DNA from: Bacillota bacterium
GTDB taxonomy: Bacteria > Bacillota > Clostridia > Oscillospirales > Acutalibacteraceae
NCBI GenBank assembly: GCA_023417635.1
Contig: JAEZFF010000070.1
Span: forward strand, 1-43,814
Length of the DNA: 43,814 nt
Direction of reading: 5' to 3'
Shown here: one piece after another, positions 17,201-22,718 of the stretch
How positions within the stretch are numbered: the first letter of the stretch is position 1
Layout of the letters: every line of letters begins with the position of its first letter
The notes under the pieces: model-generated
Seen by the model: only the letters and a program-made list of their open reading frames with translations
Databases searched by the model: none
Told to the model about the DNA's origin: nothing
Position numbers and translations under genes: made by a program

Positions 17201-17408
17201 TCTGGACCCGAACGCCGGTTATGCCTGGTACGGCGGAGCAGATGTTTCTCTGACCGCCGGAACGGAGCAGCAGATTGAGCAGACCCTGACCATTGACAAA
17301 GACACGTCGAACGCCGTGGATTTTGTCATTTCCATGGGGAAAATTGCAAACGTTGATACTCCTGCATCCGTAATTCAGATCAGAGACGTGAGCATTGTGA
17401 AACAGTAA
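14277..17408 (+). CDS. Surface-anchored GH16 endo-beta-1,3(4)-glucanase with four CBM4/9-like modules
   Basis: 1043 residues. An uncleaved-looking membrane anchor lies at 20-37. A Ser/Gly/Pro/Thr-rich linker at ~50-155 contains three GQTxGQT-type repeats. The GH16 domain spans ~157-400, with the catalytic pattern GEMDIMEV (Glu274 nucleophile, Asp276, Glu279 acid/base) and substrate-cleft signature NNELQQY. Four similar beta-sandwich modules follow at about 421-575, 588-726, 729-885 and 893-1043, each opening with a V/I-x-N-G/S-x-F motif typical of CBM4_9. Family members of this type hydrolyse laminarin or mixed-linkage glucan outside the cell. The GC content is higher than in the flanking DNA. 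A strong terminator follows, so it appears monocistronic. Confidence 0.92.
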   Translation: MKSNGSSFFRALFSSTRRNIIYICVIVAMAVVVSAIGFNSFRNGNAVRNGAATSESAKGADSGSSSSPSDSQAPGSTDSGSPSSNSSGAEGTPGAQPSIEQTGQTRGQTGQTGGQTGQTGGSGFQTNTTNSAAPANPSNSGGDHPGGNDQPPAQDPYHLVWEDNFNGTSLNTDGWNYEYHDPGWVNNELQQYVDRPENVYVRNGELVIRAIKTVDADGKVHYTSGRVNTKEKHDFKYGKFEIRAKVPSGKGFLPAIWMMPTDENLYGQWPKCGEMDIMEVLGNQTNKAFSTLHFGEPHTQSQGSYSLSSGDFSSQYHVFSCEWNPNEIRFYVDGNLYHKENDWFSKKTGFGEATYPAPFDQPFYLILNLAVGGDWPGNPDATTGFGDNAELHVDYVKVYQKNGYDENVTKPINTVTLRDPDSTGNYVNNGDFAAAEDLNDDVNWKFLLADSGNAAADISDCSMNITTVNAGDLDYSVQMVQGNLPMTQGYKYRLSFDAYADADRTMITDISAPDKGWKRYLSDTSVALTTSKKSYQYDFGMTDDSDADGRVEFNLGNQGSTATVHITNIRLEKIGDVPLAQKVKSVLPDGNYIYNSGFDEGDSRLGYWSIVNRCSGAKVGVMNTNNIRELEAMVPSTVTGLNQVVVKQAAVAITGGKRYVLSFDAYADGSQTIQSTLAGQTFESTLTTAKKTYSYSLTTPDGLNGAELDFLLGTPGTIHIDNVRVQEDAILVNGDFSNGLTGYDVYSYTPGDVSYGVDSLHENNAFCMDIKNTGDQDWKIQLKQNSVTLEQGKWYKITLDAKSTLNRRIMYALQRDGTNDNDWTPYSGSQKIDLTNSYQTFSTTFQMTRSTDKATILSISMGAVDGIQITQEHTVTIDNFKLEKVAAPAPPVAGNMIQNGDFSGKDQNWTNAITAPGAATVDFSQGKAVYTITNPGDQDWNVQLKQEGVTFEKGCSYKVKFKVMSDASRTVKYALLDPNAGYAWYGGADVSLTAGTEQQIEQTLTIDKDTSNAVDFVISMGKIANVDTPASVIQIRDVSIVKQ
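14577..14639 (+). repeat. Three 21-bp tandem repeats in the linker of the GH16 gene
   Basis: Units start at 14577, 14598 and 14619 and differ by single substitutions (consensus CAAACCGGGCAGACCGGAGGA, read as Q-T-G-Q-T-G-G). They lie in the low-complexity linker, where unit number could vary by slippage without breaking the frame. Confidence 0.85.
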
Positions 17409-17433
17409 TTTGGGCTAACCTTCAACCATCGCA

Positions 17434-17482
17434 GGAAGGGCCTGCCGTCAAAAAAGCTTGGACGGCAGGCCCTTCCTCTTTC
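17434..17482 (+). terminator. Terminator after the GH16 gene
   Basis: A perfect 16-bp stem (17434-17449 with 17461-17476) and an 11-base loop lie 25 bp after the stop codon. The following tract TCTTT is only moderately T-rich, but the stem is very stable. Confidence 0.85.
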
Positions 17483-17581
17483 CGGTTATCCCTCCCAAAA
17501 CAGATTGCGTTCCTTCCGGTACGAAATTCTCCCGTCAGCCTTTTGCGCCCAGGTACGGCGCGGTACAATAAGGCCGGGTGA

Positions 17582-18002
17582 TTGTATGGACGGAATTATA
17601 TCAGCAGTGTAAAAATCAAAAAGCCATTGCCTGCGGACTCGTACCTGAACCATCTTCCGTTTGAAAAACCCGTCACTTTTCTTGTAGGCGAAAATGGCAC
17701 GGGAAAATCCACTCTGCTCGAAGCCGTCGCGATAACCGCCGGCTTTAACGCGGAGAGCGGTAGCCGGAACTTCACCTTCTCCACCCACGCAACCTATTCG
17801 GAACTGTACCGTTACCTGACCGTTGCCCGGCGCGCTCACCCGAAGGACGGTTTTTTTCCGCGGGCGGAAAGTTTTTATAATCTTGCCAGCAATATCGACG
17901 ATATGGACAGCGAACTGTCTTACGATCCTCCGGTAATTAATAGCTACGGCGGCCTGTCGCTGCACGCGCAGTCTCACGGGAAAAGCTTTCTGGCGCTTCA
18001 TC
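17582..18002 (+). pseudogene. AAA-type ATPase, 5' part only, cut by an IS30 relic
   Basis: About 140 codons of a predicted ATPase of the AAA_23/ABC-like type. It opens with ISSVKIKKPLP, has Walker A GENGTGKS (about residues 38-45), then RNFTFSTH, FFPRAESFYN and GGLSLHAQSHGKSFLAL. At that point normal family members continue to the Walker B/D-loop part, but here the sequence changes into transposase DNA near 18000, leaving a fused frame that ends at 18211. The segment before Walker A also looks shortened. Start codon uncertain (TTG at 17582). Non-functional. Confidence 0.8.
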
Positions 18003-18412
18003 GAAAACAAGTTGCTGGCAACATAGTCACCAGAGCAAGTTGCAAACACCGTTACATCGGGTCTTGCCAGTTTCAAAACCATTTACAACTTGCTTTATTC
18101 AGGCAAACTCACCAACACAAATGTCACCGTTCTACGCCAAAAAGGCAAACGCTGAAAAGCGTGGTAAATTTTCAATGGGAACTCCTATTTCAGAACGACC
18201 TAAAGAAGTGAAAAGCAGAGCCACGTTTGGACACTTGGAACTCGACAGTATGGTTTCCGGCCGCGCCGAGAGCAGGGGTTTCTTTGCCACATTTGTTGAA
18301 CGAAAAAGCCGACTTTACACAGCATTCAAGACTCCGGATAGAACTGCAGCATCTATGCAGACTGCAATTACACAGCTCTACAACATACTGCCAGCAGGTG
18401 CGACTTCGATCG
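18001..18412 (+). pseudogene. IS30-family transposase relic (copy 2)
   Basis: Same element as copy 1, opposite orientation. In one frame it reads ENKLLAT-stop-SPEQVANTVTSGLAS, then SGKLTNTNVTVLRQKGKR-stop-KAW, with two nonsense changes relative to copy 1. Shifting frame, it continues AEKRGKFSMGTPISERPKEV, then FGHLELDSMV and FFATFVERKSRLYTAFKTPD from the start of the DDE domain, and breaks off near 18412. It retains the 59 bp (18184-18242) that copy 1 lost. Both ends of the element are missing. Confidence 0.85.
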
Positions 18413-18465
18413 TAAACCGGCCTTTTATGTTCATCCGTTTCTTTCGGTATTTATTTAGCTGTCGT

Positions 18466-18499
18466 CAAAAAGCGCCCAGAAATCTTGCAATTTCCGGGC
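18466..18499 (-). terminator. Terminator of the ten-gene catabolic operon
   Basis: On the minus strand GCCCGGAAAT (18490-18499) pairs with ATTTCTGGGC (18474-18483, one G-U), followed after one more pair by a CTTTTT tract at 18466-18471. It lies ~37 bp after the eda stop. Confidence 0.8.
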
Positions 18500-18535
18500 A
18501 CCAAAACAAGCAGAATTATTTAATTTCAAACAGCT

Positions 18536-19168
18536 TTAGCAGCTCGTCTGCTCTACCGCCAAGCGCGCGTTCTCCTGAATTAATGCAAAATTGCCCCGGT
18601 CCAGTTCTTTTTCCGGTACAATCCAGGAACCGCCGCAGCAAAAGACATTTGGCAGTTTCAGAAAACTATTTACATTCGTCAGATTAATTCCACCGGTCGG
18701 CATGAACTGAACTCCTGCATAGGGACCAGAGAACGCTTTCAGCATTTTTACTCCGCCCGCGGGCTCCGCAGGGAAGAACTTAACCGCTTTAAGCCCCAAA
18801 CGCATATTTGTTTCAATTTCCGTCGGTGTCATGCACCCGGGGATAACGGGAACATGATTTGCCAAACACCACTGAACAACTTCAGGGTTCGTTCCGGGAC
18901 TGATAATCCCTTTTGCACCCACCTGCACCGCTTTTTGGGCCGTTTCAACATTTAAAACCGTACCGGCACAGACCAGCAATTCGGGGACTTCTTTCGTAAG
19001 AATACGAATGGATTCTTCCGCTGCTGCGGAACGGAATGTTATTTCAGCAGAAGAAAGGCCACCGGCCAGCAAGGCATGCGCCATGCCGACAGCCCGCTTT
19101 GGATCATTTATTTTGATTACCGGGACAATCTTCTGTTTTGCCATATACTCATAAAAGTTTATTTCCAT
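18536..19168 (-). CDS. eda: KDPG/KHG aldolase
   Basis: 210 residues, full length. It splits 2-keto-3-deoxy-6-phosphogluconate to pyruvate and glyceraldehyde-3-phosphate. Glu43 (AEITFR) and the Schiff-base Lys130 in AVKFFPAE are present, with PTGGI for phosphate binding near residue 160. AGGAG lies 11 bases before the ATG. It is the last gene of the operon, just before a terminator. With the KDG-type kinase encoded at 21084-22043 it makes a complete 2-keto-3-deoxy-sugar-acid lower pathway, which implies that the operon's substrate is converted to KDG or a close analogue. Confidence 0.92.
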   Translation of the reverse strand: MEINFYEYMAKQKIVPVIKINDPKRAVGMAHALLAGGLSSAEITFRSAAAEESIRILTKEVPELLVCAGTVLNVETAQKAVQVGAKGIISPGTNPEVVQWCLANHVPVIPGCMTPTEIETNMRLGLKAVKFFPAEPAGGVKMLKAFSGPYAGVQFMPTGGINLTNVNSFLKLPNVFCCGGSWIVPEKELDRGNFALIQENARLAVEQTSC

Positions 19169-19240
19169 TGCCGTTGTTTCTCCTTCCGTTTTGCCGCTGT
19201 GAAAGCATCTTCCTGATGTTCGGAAAATATATCTGCGCTC

Positions 19241-19832
19241 TTAGCGGCATCCAAAACTGATTCCTGCCTGACGGCGGATCTCATCCATCACCTGCAGAGC
19301 AAGACATGAATTGTGCTCATAGAGCAATGCCTGAGAAGGATCATCAAGGAAAGCAAGGAAGCCCTCCAGTTCACAAAGCATGTCGTGCGGCACTACTTCA
19401 CACTCTAGGGGTTCTTCTTTTCCATTGTTCCAGTAAATTTTTGCTGTGCGGGGAACAGGCATAGGGCCAAATATAAGGCTGCCTTTTTCCCCCTCAATTT
19501 CACTGTTGTTGATTTTTGAGTACATCAGCTGCACAGACATACCATCATAATCTGCAATAACCGAGCCGTAAACATCAATGGAATCCTTCAAAAAGTATCC
19601 GCTTGCAAGAATGGACTTCGGCTTGCTACATACACCGCCTGACCGACGGGGATTTGCAGAGAGCATCCAGTGAGTCACAGACATCGGGAGCTCCCCATCG
19701 GTCCGCAAAGGTGCGCGCCCGTTCCAGACTGTGGGAATAAACAGTCACCAGCTGAAAAGCCGGGCATTCTTTCTCGGCGGTCAGAAAACGTTCCGTAATA
19801 AAATTTGTGCCGATTACAGCAAATGTGGTCAT
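19241..19832 (-). pseudogene. Gfo/Idh/MocA oxidoreductase with a central deletion and frameshift
   Basis: The N-terminal 60 or so codons are a Gfo/Idh start (MTTFAVIGTNFITERFL, VYSHSLERARTFADRWGAP). Just after SPSV the frame shifts; restoring one base would give the expected EAVYVASP. The sequence then resumes in another frame with the family's C-terminal sheet domain (KPKSILASGYFLKDSIDVYG to the end at 19241). At least ~90 residues, including the conserved E-K-P region and part of the catalytic domain, are missing, so no active dehydrogenase is made. The position inside the operon suggests an oxidation step that this strain has lost or moved elsewhere. Confidence 0.85.
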
Positions 19833-19906
19833 TGTTTTCGGTCCTCACCCAGCCTCACTGTAAGCACAGTGCCACTCAACGTATGAACAGTTTTGGGGCC
19901 TGTTCA

Positions 19907-20446
19907 TCACCAGTGATTTTGCGTCGCTTTTTCATTGGACAGCCCATCTCTGCGGCTGACAAGCCAGCAAACAGCGTCCAGTGTAATGTGCAGACACTGG
20001 TCGAACAGAGAACTCAGAAGCTGCACTGAGGTTCTGCCGCTTCCTGCGTCTCCTTTTACCGTTCCAGGAACTGTAAGCACGCCCGAAGCCAGCGAAGCCA
20101 CAGTCGACTCCGGCTTGCCGGTTACCGCTAAAATGCGACATTCCGTCGCAGCGGCTTTCCGGGTATCCGCCACTACGTGGCTGCTTTCACCCGAGCCGGA
20201 AACGGCAATGAAAACATCGTCCTTTTTTAAAGCCGGAGTGATGGTTTCCCCGATTACAAAAACGGTATAGTTTAAATGCATCAGTCTCATGGCAAAACCT
20301 TTCGCCATGAGACCGGAACGTCCCTCGCCATCGACAAAGATGCGCCTGTTGTCCTGGATAAACTCAACTGCTGCGTCAAGTTCGGTTCTGCTGACTTTTT
20401 CAAGTACACCATTGATTTCCTGCATTGCTGTTTCTAATATATCCAT
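19907..20446 (-). CDS. hxlB: 6-phospho-3-hexuloisomerase-like SIS protein
   Basis: 179 residues from the ATG at 20446, which has GGAGGA eight bases upstream. The longer frame from 20485 would overlap the preceding gene and has no SD. It is a single SIS domain with the PHI pattern GEGRSGLMAKGFAMRLMHLN near 40-60, then VFIAVSGSGESSHVV and a SVQLLSSLFDQ helix carrying the usual PHI C-terminal residues. PHI turns D-arabino-3-hexulose-6-phosphate into fructose-6-phosphate. It follows the HPS-like gene by 20 bp, the usual RuMP pairing. The true substrate could be a related 3-ketose phosphate. Confidence 0.85.
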   Translation of the reverse strand: MDILETAMQEINGVLEKVSRTELDAAVEFIQDNRRIFVDGEGRSGLMAKGFAMRLMHLNYTVFVIGETITPALKKDDVFIAVSGSGESSHVVADTRKAAATECRILAVTGKPESTVASLASGVLTVPGTVKGDAGSGRTSVQLLSSLFDQCLHITLDAVCWLVSRRDGLSNEKATQNHW

Positions 20447-20466
20447 ATACTGTCTTCCTCCGGAGA

Positions 20467-21087
20467 TTATTTTGCAAGCCTGCAAAATTCCTGAGCACTT
20501 TTTACAGGATTCTGCACTTTTGTGATTGCGCCCCCGACGATGGCAATTTCAAATCTGCTTCTATTCAACTGTTCCATGACATCGGGTGTAATCCCGCCTG
20601 CAAGAGCGAGACGCTTCGCGTCTTTTAAAGGCAACCGAATCTGCCCGATCAGATCCTTTAGATCGATGTCATGCCGATCCGTCGGAAGGTGCACGCAAAA
20701 AATAGCATCGGGGAATTTCTTTATCAGAACGGATGTCTTTTCCACCGGAACCTCCATCAGGTCGACCATATATTCACGGCGTTCTTCTCGCGCAACTTGG
20801 GCGCATACCGAAATTGTCGATAGCGATGCGCTACCCATTACAGTTGCAATATCGGCGCCGCTGCGGTAAGCACATTTGAATTCGTACGCTCCCTCATCCA
20901 TCGTTTTCAGATCCGCCAGCACAGCTGTGTTGGGACAGCTGTGCTTCACAGAAATGACACTGGACATTCCGAACTCCTTGATGAGCGAAGTACCAACCTC
21001 TACGATATCCACAAACGGGCCGATTTTTTTCGCCAGCCGATTTGCCTGTTCCAGCGAAACGCGATCAATTGCCAGCTGAATCTTCAT
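20467..21087 (-). CDS. hxlA: 3-hexulose-6-phosphate synthase-like protein (OMPDC superfamily)
   Basis: 206 residues, a (beta/alpha)8 protein. Asp8, Glu30 (VEVGT) and the superfamily motif D59-L-K-T-M-D64 are present, with AGGI and VGGAIT phosphate loops near 163 and 185. Close homologues either condense formaldehyde with ribulose-5-phosphate (HPS) or decarboxylate 3-keto-L-gulonate-6-phosphate (KGPDC, UlaD/SgbH). The next-door PHI favours HPS-type chemistry; the sugar-acid context leaves KGPDC open. Its start overlaps the kinase stop by four bases (ATGA), so translation is coupled. Confidence 0.85.
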   Translation of the reverse strand: MKIQLAIDRVSLEQANRLAKKIGPFVDIVEVGTSLIKEFGMSSVISVKHSCPNTAVLADLKTMDEGAYEFKCAYRSGADIATVMGSASLSTISVCAQVAREERREYMVDLMEVPVEKTSVLIKKFPDAIFCVHLPTDRHDIDLKDLIGQIRLPLKDAKRLALAGGITPDVMEQLNRSRFEIAIVGGAITKVQNPVKSAQEFCRLAK

Positions 21088-22043
21088 GGCTGAAACGTCT
21101 CATATTCCGCATAAAAATGCTTCAGTTCCTCCGGGGTGGGAAGACCCTCGTTGTCGCTGACGTTTTCCACCTGAATGGAGCCGATTGCATTGCCGCGGAT
21201 GACCGAGTCGCGCAACGACAGCCCCTCCAGCTTTCCACTGATGACGCCGACCGCGAAGCCGTCGCCGGCCCCGACCGTGTCAACAATTTTCTCACGAGGC
21301 ACAGGAAATGTTTTTAAGAAATAGCCTGTTGCCCCGTCGCGCACATAAGCGCCGTCTTTTCCAATTTTGACGATGACGCTTTTCACCCCGAGGGCCTGGT
21401 AAAAATCCGCGATTTTTTCCGGGTTATCACTGCCGGTCAGGATTCTGCCTTCCTCTGCACCCGGCAATATCATATCACATTTCGAAGCGAGGTCATTGAT
21501 CACGCGAACCATTGTTTCTGTGTTTTCCCAGAGGGAAATGCGGAGGTTCGGGTCAAACGATAGGTAGGCGTTATGTTTTCTTCCGCACTCAATGAGATGG
21601 TAAGTAGCCTCCCGGCAGCTTTCAGAAAGTGCCGGAGGAATTCCTGTGATATGCACATGCCGAACTTCATTAAAATCAATGCGATCGACATCTTCAGCCG
21701 CCATATGGGACGCAGCGGAGTGTTTGCGATAATAAACGACATCCGGGTCACCCGCCTTGACTTTCCCTTTCAGCTGGACTGCTGTGGGATACCGTTCATC
21801 CGAAATCAGATAACGCGTGTCGAAGTGTTCGTCCTGTAAGCGGTTTGCAATATATTTTCCCATGGGATCATCCCCGAGGCGCGTCAGGTAAATGCAATTA
21901 TGCCCCAGGCGTGTTAACCCAATGCCGACATTCACTTCAGCTCCCGCCAGCGAACGGGTATAAGTGCTGACATTTTCCAAGGGCCCATATTCATTTGCCA
22001 TGAACATTGCCATGGGCTCTCCCATTAATATAACTTCCGGCAT
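21084..22043 (-). CDS. kdgK: PfkB-family kinase, probably 2-keto-3-deoxygluconate kinase
   Basis: 319 residues. The ribokinase fold is shown by GAEVNVGIGLTRLG (34-47, sugar site), FDPNLRISLW near 164 and the ATP/catalytic motif DTVGAGDGFAVG around 250-262. The N terminus (MGEPMAMF) resembles KDG kinases rather than fructokinases. With KDPG aldolase in the same operon, phosphorylation of 2-keto-3-deoxygluconate to KDPG is the best guess. AGGAGG lies seven bases before the ATG, which begins immediately after the upstream gene's stop. Confidence 0.88.
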   Translation of the reverse strand: MPEVILMGEPMAMFMANEYGPLENVSTYTRSLAGAEVNVGIGLTRLGHNCIYLTRLGDDPMGKYIANRLQDEHFDTRYLISDERYPTAVQLKGKVKAGDPDVVYYRKHSAASHMAAEDVDRIDFNEVRHVHITGIPPALSESCREATYHLIECGRKHNAYLSFDPNLRISLWENTETMVRVINDLASKCDMILPGAEEGRILTGSDNPEKIADFYQALGVKSVIVKIGKDGAYVRDGATGYFLKTFPVPREKIVDTVGAGDGFAVGVISGKLEGLSLRDSVIRGNAIGSIQVENVSDNEGLPTPEELKHFYAEYETFQP

Positions 22044-22718
22044 TTATGTCCTCCTAAATTTCATAATCCTGTGATAGAGCTTTTGCGCCTGCTGCGGATT
22101 GGCTTGCCACGGAAGCAGCACATCAAACACATAGGGGCTGTATTTGAGTGAAAGACTCTCCTGAGCAAAGGCCATTGCGGCAATCTCAGAGAGTGCAACA
22201 AGTGTTGAGGTGTTTTTAAAAGGCCCTAATTTCCACAGATCCAGTTTTGTCGTCCGTGTGAAGATCGCAGGGTCCCTCGATTCGACAACGTGAAACAGTT
22301 CGTGGAAAATCAACATGGATTTAATGTCCACAGACTGCAAGAGATCCGAGAGATCGTTTTTCGTTATCAGCTGGCTGGCTGCGTCTATATTACTCAGATA
22401 AAGAGTAATCAGGTCAGGTTCCCGAAACGACGCAAAAGTAATATAATCATTTGCGCCGCAGGAATCTTCTTCTTTGATTTTCACACGAAGTAAATCCGCA
22501 TATTCACGTACCGTGTGTGCACCGAACCCGGCGCGAAGTTCCCGCGCCTTGGCTCGACCGCATTCATTTGCCTGGCTGATCCATACAAGCATCTGTTCCT
22601 CGCCAATCCGGCCGCATAAAGGATCGCGGTCGAAGGCGTATCTGCCCCAGCTTTCACTGTTGAGAAGGCACAGATCTTCAACCATCTTCCGCATAGCGAA
22701 AGGCTCATCAGAGATCAT
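22044..22718 (-). CDS. HExxH-motif protein of unknown function
   Basis: 224 residues from the ATG at 22718, chosen because GGGAG precedes it and it overlaps the end of the HyuA gene, as in coupled genes. The frame is open to 22778. The notable motif is HELFH (139-143) at the end of a hydrophobic helix, with Glu178 in LSEIAAMAFAQE as a possible third zinc ligand, i.e. a gluzincin-like arrangement. The rest is helical, without signal peptide, so it appears cytoplasmic. I do not recognise the family. An intracellular metallopeptidase or other zinc hydrolase inside a sugar-acid operon is unexpected. Confidence 0.7.
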   Translation of the reverse strand: MISDEPFAMRKMVEDLCLLNSESWGRYAFDRDPLCGRIGEEQMLVWISQANECGRAKARELRAGFGAHTVREYADLLRVKIKEEDSCGANDYITFASFREPDLITLYLSNIDAASQLITKNDLSDLLQSVDIKSMLIFHELFHVVESRDPAIFTRTTKLDLWKLGPFKNTSTLVALSEIAAMAFAQESLSLKYSPYVFDVLLPWQANPQQAQKLYHRIMKFRRT

